A stretch of DNA of 64,000 bases from Oceanibaculum indicum P24. Lineage in GTDB: Bacteria; Pseudomonadota; Alphaproteobacteria; Oceanibaculales; Oceanibaculaceae. The notes beneath the pieces are model-generated. The model was not told the DNA's origin. It saw only the letters and a list, made by a program, of their open reading frames with translations, and did no database searches. The translations under genes were made by a program, and so were the position numbers. The stretch is from positions 1 through 64,000 of the forward strand of contig NZ_AMRL01000021.1 in assembly GCF_000299935.1 (NCBI RefSeq), in the 5' to 3' direction. Of this stretch, positions 46,840-55,103 are shown in pieces; positions within the stretch are counted from its first letter, which is position 1, and each line of letters opens with the position of its first letter.

Positions 46840-47499
46840 CTAGAACAGCCCGCGCAGTTTCGTGACCGCGCTGTCCGGCGTCGTGAACACCGGCAGGCCG
46901 GTGGCCTCGGCAATCGGCTTCGCCATATGCGCCAGAGAAAACTGCCCCAGCACCAGCGCATCCAGCGCCGGCAGTTTCTTCGCCGCCTCCAGCGCCAGCC
47001 GGTCATGCTCGGCCGTGTCGCCGGATTGCAGCGCGGCGATGGCGCCCTCGACCAGGATGCCGTGGATATCGAGTGGCTTGCCCTTTTTCGCGGCGATGGC
47101 GGTCATCTCGTCGCCCAAAAGTTTCAGCGAGACTGGGAAGGTGACCATCAGGCCGATGCGGCTGCCCTTTTCCAGCGCTGCCTCGAAGGCCGCCTCGCTG
47201 GGGCTGAATACCGGAATGGAAAGGTCCCGCTTCACCGCCTCAATGGCCGGGCCGAAGGCGGAGCAGGTGAACTGGATGGCATCCGCCCCGGTGCCGGCGG
47301 CATAGCGCCCCAGCGTCAGGAAACGCTCGACCATCTCGTCAGTCAGCCTGCCGGCGGCGGCCACATCGGCCGACAGCGAATCATCCAGCAGGTTGAAGAT
47401 GCGGGCCTGTGGCCAGCCGGCCTCGAAGGCGCGCCAGGCCGGCACCTGCGATTCGCGCAGCGCATGGATCAGCATGATGCGGGGCGTGGGTTCGGTCAT
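46840..47499 (-). CDS. Asp/Glu racemase superfamily protein with one cysteine
   Basis: 219-aa protein of the aspartate/glutamate/hydantoin racemase fold: IMLIHALRESQ start, FTCSAFGPAIE with Cys79, VFSPSEAAFEAAL, IGLMVTFPVSL. True racemases need a second Cys near LGCT; here the corresponding segment is LVLGQFSLAHMA and the protein has no other Cys. It may therefore be a one-base isomerase, a decarboxylase-like enzyme or a non-racemising lyase. It is monocistronic as far as seen. Confidence 0.75.
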   Translation of the reverse strand: MTEPTPRIMLIHALRESQVPAWRAFEAGWPQARIFNLLDDSLSADVAAAGRLTDEMVERFLTLGRYAAGTGADAIQFTCSAFGPAIEAVKRDLSIPVFSPSEAAFEAALEKGSRIGLMVTFPVSLKLLGDEMTAIAAKKGKPLDIHGILVEGAIAALQSGDTAEHDRLALEAAKKLPALDALVLGQFSLAHMAKPIAEATGLPVFTTPDSAVTKLRGLF

Positions 47500-47550
47500 G
47501 ACATACCTGTCTGCTTGTTTGTTCGGTAAAGACTATTGCGGTTCACTCTA

Positions 47551-47654
47551 CCCGTCATTCCCGCACTTGTTGCGGGAATCCAGACCTCCGCTCGCTCAGG
47601 CGTCACCGGTGCAAGCTGGACCCTGGACCCCCGGGACAAGCCCGGGGGTGACGG
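47551..47654. repeat. Palindromic intergenic repeat, copy 1
   Basis: About 104 bases whose ends are near-complementary (CCGTCATTCCCG and CGGGGGTGACGG), each end holding its own hairpin (CCCGCACTTGTTGCGGG and CCCGGGACAAGCCCGGG). Copy 2 is at 51972-52073. Such elements are dispersed between genes in many alphaproteobacteria and may be MITE-like or REP-like. Confidence 0.8.
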
Positions 47655-47709
47655 CCGGAGGGTTTTTCGACTGGCGCCGCGACATCAGCCTCGTCGGGAA
47701 AAGCCAGGC

Positions 47710-48504
47710 TCAGGGGGTCGTGGCGGTGATGCCGCCATCGACGACGATCTCGGTCGCGGTGACGTATTTCGCCTCGTCGGAGGCGAGGAACAGCACGGCG
47801 TTGGCGATGTCCCAGGCCTCGCCCATATGGCCCATCGGCACCTGCGCGTTGCGCTTGGCGACGAAACCGTCGAAATCGCCGCCGGCATATTTGTCGGCCA
47901 GCCTTGTCACCAGCGGGGTGAAGATCAGGCCCGGCACCACGCAGTTCAGGCGCACCTTCTTCGCCGCATGGATGACGGCGGTGGTCCTGGTGAACTGGAT
48001 CAGCGCCGCCTTCGCCGCCGCATAGGCGACCTGCGGCTTGCCGATATAGCGCAGCCCGGCGACCGAGGAGATGTTCACGATGGACCCGCCGCCCTGGCGC
48101 TCCATGACGGGGATCGCCGCCTTGCTGCCATTATAGGCGGTGGTGAGGTTCAGCTGCAGCTGCCGGTCCCACACCTCCGGCGCCATCTCGACCGGGCCGC
48201 CCGGCTCCGACTGGCCGACATTGTTCACCAGAATGTCGAGTCGCCCATGGCGCGCGACGATGCCGTCCACCAGCGCCTGCACCTTGGAAAGGTCGGTAAC
48301 GTCGCAGCTGGCAACCTCGCAGGTTCCGCCCTCGCCCTCGATGATCTTCTTCGTCTCCTCGGCGGCGGCGAGGTTGATATCGACGCCGATGACAATCGCG
48401 CCCTGGCGCGCGAACAGCGTGGCGATGGCCTTGCCATTGCCCCAGCCGGGACCGCTGGAACCGCAGCCGGTGACCAGCGCCACCTTGCCTTTCAAACTGA
48501 GCAT
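47710..48504 (-). CDS. Short-chain dehydrogenase/reductase
   Basis: Classical SDR, 264 aa. The cofactor loop is VTGCGSSGPGWGNGKA, two residues longer than the usual TGxxxGxG; then NNVGQSEPGG, catalytic Ser in IVNISSVAG and Tyr-x-x-x-Lys in VAYAAAKAAL, and a DGG-type end (VVDGGITATTP). Asp at the end of the second strand (VIGVDIN) favours NAD. Likely oxidises a hydroxy or hydroxyacyl compound with the adjacent MaoC-like gene, 25 bases upstream on the same strand. Confidence 0.9.
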   Translation of the reverse strand: MLSLKGKVALVTGCGSSGPGWGNGKAIATLFARQGAIVIGVDINLAAAEETKKIIEGEGGTCEVASCDVTDLSKVQALVDGIVARHGRLDILVNNVGQSEPGGPVEMAPEVWDRQLQLNLTTAYNGSKAAIPVMERQGGGSIVNISSVAGLRYIGKPQVAYAAAKAALIQFTRTTAVIHAAKKVRLNCVVPGLIFTPLVTRLADKYAGGDFDGFVAKRNAQVPMGHMGEAWDIANAVLFLASDEAKYVTATEIVVDGGITATTP

Positions 48505-48529
48505 TCTTCTTCTTTCCTTCGTTTCCGGA

Positions 48530-49003
48530 TCACGCTGTGCCGCGCCGCTTCAGCAGCCGCAGCGGCGTATAGACCAGCACCTCGCGCCCGTCCTGGTCGC
48601 GCACGCTGTTGCGGGTGCGCACGAGGCCACGGTCGCCGCGCGAGGTCAGTCTATGCTCGATCACCTCGCAGAACACGGTGATGGTATCGCCCACGCGGGT
48701 CGGCGCCTTCACGTCCAGCTCCATATGCAGGAAGGCAAGGCCGGTATCCTGCATCATCGGCAGCATCAGCCCTTCGCAGAAGGAATAGACCAGCGCCGCC
48801 GGCACCACGCGCTCGGTCAGCGCCATTTCGCTGCGATGGGCGGTGTTGGTGAACAGTTCCTCGGTCAGCCACGTCATGTTGCAGAAATTGACCAGATCGG
48901 CCTCGGTCAGCGTGCGGCTGGCGGTGCGGAACCGCATGCCCTGATGCAGTTCCTCGAAATGAAAGCCGACCCCGATTTTCGGGATGTCGTTGCCGTCGCT
49001 CAT
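48530..49003 (-). CDS. MaoC-like hot-dog dehydratase
   Basis: 157-aa single hot-dog domain: LTEADLVNFCNMTWLTEELFTN, VVPAALVYSFCEGLM and DVKAPTRVGDTITVFCEVIEHR follow the MaoC/acyl-dehydratase pattern, although the usual catalytic D-x-N-P-x-H reads NMTWLTEELFTN-TAHR. It probably acts on enoyl- or mesaconyl-type thioesters. Same orientation as, and close to, the SDR gene. Confidence 0.8.
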   Translation of the reverse strand: MSDGNDIPKIGVGFHFEELHQGMRFRTASRTLTEADLVNFCNMTWLTEELFTNTAHRSEMALTERVVPAALVYSFCEGLMLPMMQDTGLAFLHMELDVKAPTRVGDTITVFCEVIEHRLTSRGDRGLVRTRNSVRDQDGREVLVYTPLRLLKRRGTA

Positions 49004-49156
49004 GGGTGTTCCTCAGTGCTTTTTCGTTGCGCGGAACGGTAAGGGCAGAAGCCGCAGATCGCCAGTGTCTTCGTGGCATGGCTTGGTCTCTCTCGACATT
49101 GGGCGGCGCGGGTCCAGTATAAGAGGAATTGTTGCGAACAATGCTGAGGTTGCCCC

Positions 49157-49498
49157 GTGGCCAGGACCCTGCCCTATACCGCCCGCACGCAAAGTGGCGA
49201 GACGCTCGATTTCTCCTTTCCGCTGCACAAGGACACAGCCTCGCCGATGCGGGTGTCGCAGCTGGTGACGACGATCCTGGGCGCGCTCGATCAGGATGTG
49301 CGCACGCTGGGCGAGACGGCGAATGGCGATGTGCTGCAGGCGCTGGCGATGGCGCTGGCGGTGCGCACGGCGATGATCCCGGCCCCGGCGCTGACCACCA
49401 CCGCGATGGCGCATCAGCTGGTTGACGAGGCGCTGGGCGCGGTGGAAACCGCCACTCACTCCGGCCCCGACGCCAGCCCCGATAGCGGAACCGCCTGA
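49157..49498 (+). CDS. Hypothetical 113-aa protein
   Basis: I do not recognise a family. Start GTG has GAGG 7 bases upstream. The protein begins ARTLPYTARTQSGETLDFSFPLHKDT, then an amphipathic helix-rich middle (MRVSQLVTTILGALDQDVRTL, DVLQALAMALAVRTAMI) and a disordered Ser/Pro/Asp tail. Soluble, probably cytoplasmic. It is followed 43 bases later by a small cupin gene, with which it may be co-transcribed. Confidence 0.7.
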   Translation: MARTLPYTARTQSGETLDFSFPLHKDTASPMRVSQLVTTILGALDQDVRTLGETANGDVLQALAMALAVRTAMIPAPALTTTAMAHQLVDEALGAVETATHSGPDASPDSGTA

Positions 49499-49541
49499 TC
49501 CTCATTAGGATGGCGGCAACCGACAGACGGGGGAGGAGATA

Positions 49542-49952
49542 ATGGCCGAACGGGACAAGCCGGCAAAACGCCCGGCCGATGATTTCGTGGTGACGCATGC
49601 CGATGAGGCCGGCTTCGATGGCGGGTTGCGCGAATTCTTCGATTATCGCGATCTCGGCATGGCTGGGGTCAGCGGCGGCAAGGTGCAGGCGCATGTGATC
49701 CGTGCCAAGGACGGCCACAAGGCGACCGGCGGCTGGCACTACCACATCCTCGATTTCCAGATGGTCTATGTGCTGAAGGGCTGGGTGCGCTTCGAGTATG
49801 ACGGCGTCGGCGAGGTGGTGCTGAAGCCCGGCTCCTGCGTCTATCAGCCCCCCGGCATCAGGCACCGCGAGATCGAGCACTCGGCGGACCTGGAGCTGAT
49901 CGAGATCGTCAGCCCGGCCGAGTTCGAGACCGTGGCAATCGAGGCACCGTGA
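49542..49952 (+). CDS. Small single-domain cupin protein
   Basis: 136 aa with one cupin barrel: GGWHYHILDFQMVYVLKGWVRFEYDG (first metal-ligand motif, His-x-His) and LKPGSCVYQPPGIRHREIEHS (second motif, His). Metal-binding residues appear intact, so a dioxygenase, isomerase or ligand-binding role is possible. GGGGAGGAG precedes the ATG. Its stop overlaps the GTG of the pseudouridine synthase gene. Confidence 0.85.
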   Translation: MAERDKPAKRPADDFVVTHADEAGFDGGLREFFDYRDLGMAGVSGGKVQAHVIRAKDGHKATGGWHYHILDFQMVYVLKGWVRFEYDGVGEVVLKPGSCVYQPPGIRHREIEHSADLELIEIVSPAEFETVAIEAP

Positions 49953-50632
49953 GCCCTGAACAATTGCAGGCCCGCGTGCTGCATCGCGACGGGCTGATGC
50001 TCATCATCGACAAGCCGGCTGGCCTGCCGTGTCATGCCGGGCCAAAGGGCGGCCCCAATCTGGAGGCGCAGTTCGACGCGCTGCGCTTCGGCCTGCCGAA
50101 GCCGCCATCCCTGGCGCACCGGCTCGACCGCGATACCAGCGGCTGCCTGGTGCTGGGCCGGCACCGCAAGGCGCTGGCGAAGCTGGGACGGCTGTTCTCG
50201 TCGGGCGGCATCGACAAGACCTACTGGGCGGTGGTCGCGGGCGGCCCTCAGGAGGAGGCCGGCCATATCGACAGGCCGCTGTCGAAACTGAACAAGAAGA
50301 GCGGCTGGAAGATGGTGGTCGATCCGCAAGGCCAGCCCTCGCAGACCGATTTCCGCGTGCTGGGCCGTTCGGAAGGCATATGTTGGCTGGAGCTGAAGCC
50401 ACTGACTGGCCGCACCCATCAGCTGCGCATCCATTGTTCCTCGATGGGCTGGCCGATCCTCGGCGACCCGGTCTATGGTCCGGTTGCGGGCGAAACCGGC
50501 GGCGTGCCGCTGCATCTGCATGCCCGCGCGGTCAGCGTGCCGCTCTATCCGAAGCGCGATCCGATCTCCGTCACCGCCGAACCACCCGCGCACATGCTGG
50601 AGGCGCTACAGGCGTGCGGGTATGGCGGCTGA
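49949..50632 (+). CDS. RluA-family RNA pseudouridine synthase
   Basis: 227 aa. Catalytic Asp in the motif HRLDRDTSGCLVLG, N-terminal LMLIIDKPAGLPCHAG, and the substrate segment LKPLTGRTHQLRIHCSSMGWPILGDPVYG. No S4 domain, so a short RluA-type enzyme acting on rRNA or tRNA. GTG start overlaps the cupin stop (GTGA). Confidence 0.93.
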   Translation: MSPEQLQARVLHRDGLMLIIDKPAGLPCHAGPKGGPNLEAQFDALRFGLPKPPSLAHRLDRDTSGCLVLGRHRKALAKLGRLFSSGGIDKTYWAVVAGGPQEEAGHIDRPLSKLNKKSGWKMVVDPQGQPSQTDFRVLGRSEGICWLELKPLTGRTHQLRIHCSSMGWPILGDPVYGPVAGETGGVPLHLHARAVSVPLYPKRDPISVTAEPPAHMLEALQACGYGG

Positions 50633-50718
50633 TATGCACCGCCCGCGCTTGGCAGTGCGGCGGGCTTCGTGCTTTGCTGGCGGCAAGGAAGATCAATTAA
50701 ATCCAAAAAGGCAGGCCG

Positions 50719-51903
50719 ATGAGCATTCTTGAGAAGATTTCCGCCTATCACGACGAGCTGACCGCGATCCGCCGCGACATCCACATGCATCCCGAGCTGG
50801 GTTTCGAGGAGGAACGCACCAGTGACATCGTCGCCGAGAAGCTGAAGGGCTGGGGCTGCGAGGTGGCACGCGGCATCGGCAAGACCGGCGTGGTCGGCAC
50901 GCTGCGCGTCGGCAATGCGCACAAATCCATCGGCCTGCGCGCCGATATGGACTGCCTGCCTATGCAGGAGATGAACGGCCTGCCGCATGCCTCCAAGTTC
51001 GATGGCAAGATGCATGGCTGCGGCCATGACGGCCACACCACCATGCTGCTGGGGGCGGCGCGCTATCTGGCCTCGACGAAGAATTTCGACGGCACGGTGC
51101 ATTTCATCTTCCAGCCGGCCGAGGAAGGGCTCGGCGGCGCCGACGCCATGCTGGCCGACGGGCTGTTCAGCAAGTTCCCCTGCGACGCCATCTTCGGCAT
51201 GCACAATCGGCCGAGCCTGGAGCCGGGCAAGTTCGCCATCCGCACCGGCCCGATGATGGCCGGCGGGTCGTCCTGGGACATCCATATCAAGGGCAAGGGC
51301 GCGCATGGTGCGCGGCCCGAATCCGGCATCGATCCGGTGGTCGTCGCCTCCTACATCGCCACCGCGCTGCAGACCATCGTGTCGCGCAATGTCCGTCCGC
51401 AGGACACGGCGGTGCTGTCGATCACCCAGATTCATGCCGGTGATGCCTACAATGTCATCCCGGAGACGGCGGTGATGCGCGGCACGGCGCGCTGCTTCAC
51501 CAAGGAGAATATGAAGCTGATCGAGGATAATATGCGCCGCATCGCGGAATCGGTTGCTGCCGGTTTCGGGGCGACGGCGACGCTGGATTTCCGCGGCAAG
51601 TTCCCTCCGCTGGTGAACCATCCGGAGGAAACCGACCTCTATGCCGATTGTGCGGCGATGCTGGTCGGCGAGGAGAATGTCGAGCGCAACGGCAATATGG
51701 TCATGGGGTCGGAGGATTTTGCCTCCATGCTGCTGGAGCGGCCGGGTGCCTACATGCTGATCGGCGGCGGCAATAACGGCGTCGGCGAGACCTCCTGCGA
51801 GGTCCACAATCCAGGCTACGACTTCAATGACAAGATCCTGCCGCTGGGGGCCGCGCTCTACGCCCAGACGGTGGAGCGCTTCCTGCGGAAGGAAGGCGTG
51901 TAA
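50719..51903 (+). CDS. M20 family amidohydrolase (hippurate hydrolase-like)
   Basis: 394 aa. Metal-site motifs MHGCGHDGHTTMLLGAARYL and FQPAEEGLGGADAM; dimerisation insert about 180-290; later ligand region VMGSEDFASML. Typical start AYHDELTAIRRDIHMHPELGFEE. Cleaves N-acyl amino acids or related amides in the cytoplasm. Substrate not assignable; stand-alone gene followed by a palindromic repeat. Confidence 0.92.
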   Translation: MSILEKISAYHDELTAIRRDIHMHPELGFEEERTSDIVAEKLKGWGCEVARGIGKTGVVGTLRVGNAHKSIGLRADMDCLPMQEMNGLPHASKFDGKMHGCGHDGHTTMLLGAARYLASTKNFDGTVHFIFQPAEEGLGGADAMLADGLFSKFPCDAIFGMHNRPSLEPGKFAIRTGPMMAGGSSWDIHIKGKGAHGARPESGIDPVVVASYIATALQTIVSRNVRPQDTAVLSITQIHAGDAYNVIPETAVMRGTARCFTKENMKLIEDNMRRIAESVAAGFGATATLDFRGKFPPLVNHPEETDLYADCAAMLVGEENVERNGNMVMGSEDFASMLLERPGAYMLIGGGNNGVGETSCEVHNPGYDFNDKILPLGAALYAQTVERFLRKEGV

Positions 51904-51971
51904 GCCACGGCTAGCTGTCGCGCGACATAAGGCGCTGCCGCGTGTTTCTGTTTTCTTCGGGAAATACTCCG

Positions 51972-52073
51972 CCCGTCACCCCCGCACTTGTTGCGGGGGT
52001 CCAGGCCTCCGCCTGCTGGATATCTGTCGAGTGGACTGAACCCTGGATTCCCGGGACAAGCCCGGGAATGACG
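51972..52073. repeat. Palindromic intergenic repeat, copy 2
   Basis: Second copy of the element at 47551-47654. Ends CCCGTCACCCCCGC and CCCGGGAATGACG match copy 1 in inverted fashion, with the same two terminal hairpins, while the central 35 or so bases (GCCTGCTGGATATCTGTCGA region) differ. It sits after the amidohydrolase stop, between converging genes, and may serve as a terminator. Confidence 0.8.
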
Positions 52074-52123
52074 CATTGAGGGATCAAATATAACTGTCGC
52101 TGCATGGAGCTGCCGCGCCACCT

Positions 52124-52858
52124 TTAGCCGCCGCGGTGGCAAGCGATCAGCAGGAAGGGCGGGCGGTCGCGTTCGGCCGCCCAGTCCGGCCGTTCCGCGA
52201 TCTGCGCCGCGTCCGGCCCCCACTCGTCGATCCAGCCAAGCGTGAAGCCGGCCTGCGTGAGCAGCGACAGATAGGTCGCCACGGTGCGGTGCTGCTTCAC
52301 CACGCCGGGCGCCAGCCAGTCGGTCACGCGCGGGCCCTCGTAGAGATAACCATCCAGCGGCCAGGTCCGCTTGCCGTCCTTGTCCGCTACCCAGCCGGGG
52401 CGGGAGGGGGCGGTGAACAGCGGATGTTCGACCGAGAAGACGAAGCGCCCGCCCGGCGCCAGCCCGGCATGGAGGCGGGCGAACAGCCCGGCCAGATCGC
52501 GGATGTAATGGAAGGCGAGCGAGCTGTAGGCGAGGTCGATGGAGCCCGGCGCGATGGTGAAGCTTTCCAGATCGGCGCGCTCATAAGTGACGGCAGGATC
52601 GGCGGTTTCCGCGCGGGCGCGTTCCAGCATGCGCTCCGACACATCGACGCCATGGACGCTGGCCGCCCCCTGTTCCCGCGCCCAGCGGCAGAACCAGCCG
52701 AAGCCGCAGCCGAGGTCGAGCACGCGCAGCCCCTTCAGCTCGGGCAACTGCGCGCGCAACGATGGCCATTCCGGCGCCGCCGCCAGCCCGTGCACGGAGC
52801 GCGGGAGCTGGCTGTAGCCCTCGAAGAAGCCGGAATCGTCGTAGATATTCTGGGTCAT
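52124..52858 (-). CDS. Class I SAM-dependent methyltransferase
   Basis: 244 aa. SAM motifs VLDLGCGFGWFCRWA, VHGVDVSERML and LAYSSLAFHYIRDL; the N-terminus MTQNIYDDSGFFEGYSQL is usual for generic Methyltransf_11 proteins. It lies 10 bases downstream of ubiG, in the same operon, but nothing shows that it acts on ubiquinone precursors. Confidence 0.87.
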   Translation of the reverse strand: MTQNIYDDSGFFEGYSQLPRSVHGLAAAPEWPSLRAQLPELKGLRVLDLGCGFGWFCRWAREQGAASVHGVDVSERMLERARAETADPAVTYERADLESFTIAPGSIDLAYSSLAFHYIRDLAGLFARLHAGLAPGGRFVFSVEHPLFTAPSRPGWVADKDGKRTWPLDGYLYEGPRVTDWLAPGVVKQHRTVATYLSLLTQAGFTLGWIDEWGPDAAQIAERPDWAAERDRPPFLLIACHRGG

Positions 52859-52868
52859 GAGCTCGCCT

Positions 52869-53600
52869 TTACGGCCGCGTCGCGAAGGCGAGGTAGTTCA
52901 CGCCGAGATCGCGGCCCAGCGAGAAACGGTCGGCGAGCGGGCTGTATTCGATGCCGGTCAGGTCGGCGAGATCCAACCCCTGTCGGCGCAGTGCGGCGGC
53001 CAGCTCCGACGGGCGGATGAATTTCTTCCAGTTGTGCGTGCCGCGCGGCAGCCAGCGCAGCACATATTCCGCGCCGACAATGGCGGTCAGGTAGGATTTC
53101 GGCGTGCGGTTCAGCGTGGACAGCGCCAGCGCCCCGCCGGGCCGGGTCAGGTCGCGGCAGGCGGCCAGGAAGGCATCGACATCGGCGACATGCTCCAGCA
53201 CCTCCATCGAGATGACGGCGTCGAAGGACTCGCCCGCCGCGACCAGCGATTCGGCAGTGGCGGCGCGGTAATCGATTTTCAGCCCGACAGAGGCGGCATG
53301 CGCTTTGGCGGCGGCGATGCCTTCTTCGGCGGCGTCGATGCCGGTCACGGTCGCGCCCATCCGGGTCATCGGCTCCCACAGCAGCCCGCCGCCGCAGCCG
53401 ACATCGACGAGGCGCAGGCCGTTGAGCGGCTTCGGCGCTTCCGGGTCGCGGCCGAAATGGGCGCACAGCCTGTCGCGGATATAGCGCAGCCGTACCGGGT
53501 TCAGCCGGTGCAGCGGACGGAACGCGCCTTCCTCGTCCCACCAGGCATCCGCGATGGCGGCGAACTGCGCGATTTCCCTGGCATCGACCGTGCTGCCCAT
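52869..53600 (-). CDS. ubiG: UbiG, ubiquinone biosynthesis O-methyltransferase
   Basis: 243 aa. Makes both O-methylations of ubiquinone synthesis at the inner membrane. Diagnostic N-terminus FAAIADAWWDEEGAFRPLHRLNPVRLRYI, motif I LVDVGCGGGLLWEPMTRMGATVTGID, AESLVAAGESFDAVISMEVLEHV, and the membrane-binding NRTPKSYLTAIVGAEYVLRWLPRGTHNWKKFI. Divergent from lysC, a common arrangement in this bacterial group. Confidence 0.96.
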   Translation of the reverse strand: MGSTVDAREIAQFAAIADAWWDEEGAFRPLHRLNPVRLRYIRDRLCAHFGRDPEAPKPLNGLRLVDVGCGGGLLWEPMTRMGATVTGIDAAEEGIAAAKAHAASVGLKIDYRAATAESLVAAGESFDAVISMEVLEHVADVDAFLAACRDLTRPGGALALSTLNRTPKSYLTAIVGAEYVLRWLPRGTHNWKKFIRPSELAAALRRQGLDLADLTGIEYSPLADRFSLGRDLGVNYLAFATRP

Positions 53601-53749
53601 GGCGGTTGCCTTTCATTGAAAAAGGTAAGCCTGACTGTCCCGGCAGCCTTGCTCCGGCACAACCCACAGAGTATGTATTGGCCCGGCTTGCGCCCGGCAA
53701 CCGCTTTCGGGGGTTGCATCGGCGCGGGGACTTGGCCGAAGGGGCTGTT

Positions 53750-54970
53750 ATGGCGCGTATCGTGATGAAATTCGGCGGCACGTCCGTCGCCGACATGACC
53801 CGCATCAAGGCGGTGGCGGAGCGCGTGAAGCGCGAGGTCGATGCCGGCAACGAGGTGGCGGTGGTGGTTTCCGCCATGTCGGGCGAGACCAACAAGCTGG
53901 TGGCCTATGCCCGTGAGGCGGCGCCGATGCATGACGCGCGCGAATATGACGCTGTCGTCGCCTCGGGCGAGCAGGTGACCGCGGGCCTTACCGCGCTGGC
54001 GCTGCAGGCGATCGGCGTGAATGCGCGCTCCTGGCTCGGCTGGCAGATTCCGCTGCGCACCGATGGCGTGCATGGTAAGGCGCGTATTCTGGGGATCGAT
54101 ACCGACGATCTCATCAAGCGCATGAAGGACGGCCAGTTTCCGGTCGTCGCCGGTTTCCAGGGGCTGGGGCCGGACAACCGCATCACCACACTGGGGCGCG
54201 GCGGGTCCGACACTTCCGCCGTGGCGCTGGCCGCCGCGCTGAATGCCGACCGCTGCGACATCTTCACCGATGTGGACGGGGTCTATACCACCGACCCGCG
54301 CATCGTGACGAAGGCGCGCAAGCTGGATAAGATCACCTATGAGGAGATGCTGGAAATGGCCTCCCTCGGGGCGAAGGTGCTGCAGACCCGATCGGTCGAG
54401 CTGGCAATGAATCACGGGGTGCGGGTGCAGGTGCTGTCCAGCTTCGTGGACGCGCCCGGTACCCTGGTAGTCGATGAGGGAGAGATCGTGGAACAGCAAG
54501 TCGTCAGCGGCATCGCCTATTCCAAGGACGAGGCGAAGATCACCCTGGTGAAGGTCGCCGACCGGCCGGGCATCGCGGCGGGCATCTTCGGGCCGCTGGC
54601 CGATGCGGCGATCAATGTCGATATGATCGTCCAGAACGTCTCCGAGGATGGCAAGTCCACCGACCTTACCTTCACCGTCACCAAGGCGGACCTCGACCGT
54701 ACCGTGCAGGTGCTGGAGTCGCGCAAGGCGGAGCTGGCCTACAAGGCGATCACGCCGGACCCGAATGTCGTGAAGATCTCGGTCATCGGTGTGGGCATGC
54801 GCAGCCATGCCGGCGTTGCCCAGACCATGTTCAAGACGCTGGCCGACCGCGGCATCAACATCCAGGTCATCTCTACCTCGGAGATCAAGATCAGCGTGCT
54901 GATCAACGAGGAATATACGGAGCTGGCGCTGCGCGCGCTGCACACCGCCTACGGGCTGGACGCCGCCTGA
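53750..54970 (+). CDS. lysC: Aspartate kinase
   Basis: First enzyme of lysine/threonine/methionine synthesis, 406 aa. Kinase domain starts VMKFGGTSVADMTRI and includes the GRGGSDTSAVALAAAL active loop and DVDGVYTTDPRIV; two C-terminal ACT domains (about 265-400, VADRPGIAAGIFGPLADAAINVDMI and GVGMRSHAGVAQTMFKTLADRGINIQVI) bind lysine/threonine for feedback control. The ATG at 53750 places the family start correctly. Confidence 0.96.
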   Translation: MARIVMKFGGTSVADMTRIKAVAERVKREVDAGNEVAVVVSAMSGETNKLVAYAREAAPMHDAREYDAVVASGEQVTAGLTALALQAIGVNARSWLGWQIPLRTDGVHGKARILGIDTDDLIKRMKDGQFPVVAGFQGLGPDNRITTLGRGGSDTSAVALAAALNADRCDIFTDVDGVYTTDPRIVTKARKLDKITYEEMLEMASLGAKVLQTRSVELAMNHGVRVQVLSSFVDAPGTLVVDEGEIVEQQVVSGIAYSKDEAKITLVKVADRPGIAAGIFGPLADAAINVDMIVQNVSEDGKSTDLTFTVTKADLDRTVQVLESRKAELAYKAITPDPNVVKISVIGVGMRSHAGVAQTMFKTLADRGINIQVISTSEIKISVLINEEYTELALRALHTAYGLDAA

Positions 54971-55103
54971 CCATGATCCATGCCGCCGCCCTCGCGATGA
55001 CCGGGACTGCCAATCGGCAGACCCGTCGTCGTGCCGGCGGCGCCATGATGTGGTGCGGCCCGCGACACCTCCTCAAGCCGGGCCGGCTCGGGATCCTTCG
55101 CTG

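Noticed and set aside
53501-54943. 480-codon minus-strand frame antisense to lysC
   Set aside because: Shadow frame; lysC on the plus strand has both kinase and ACT domains intact.
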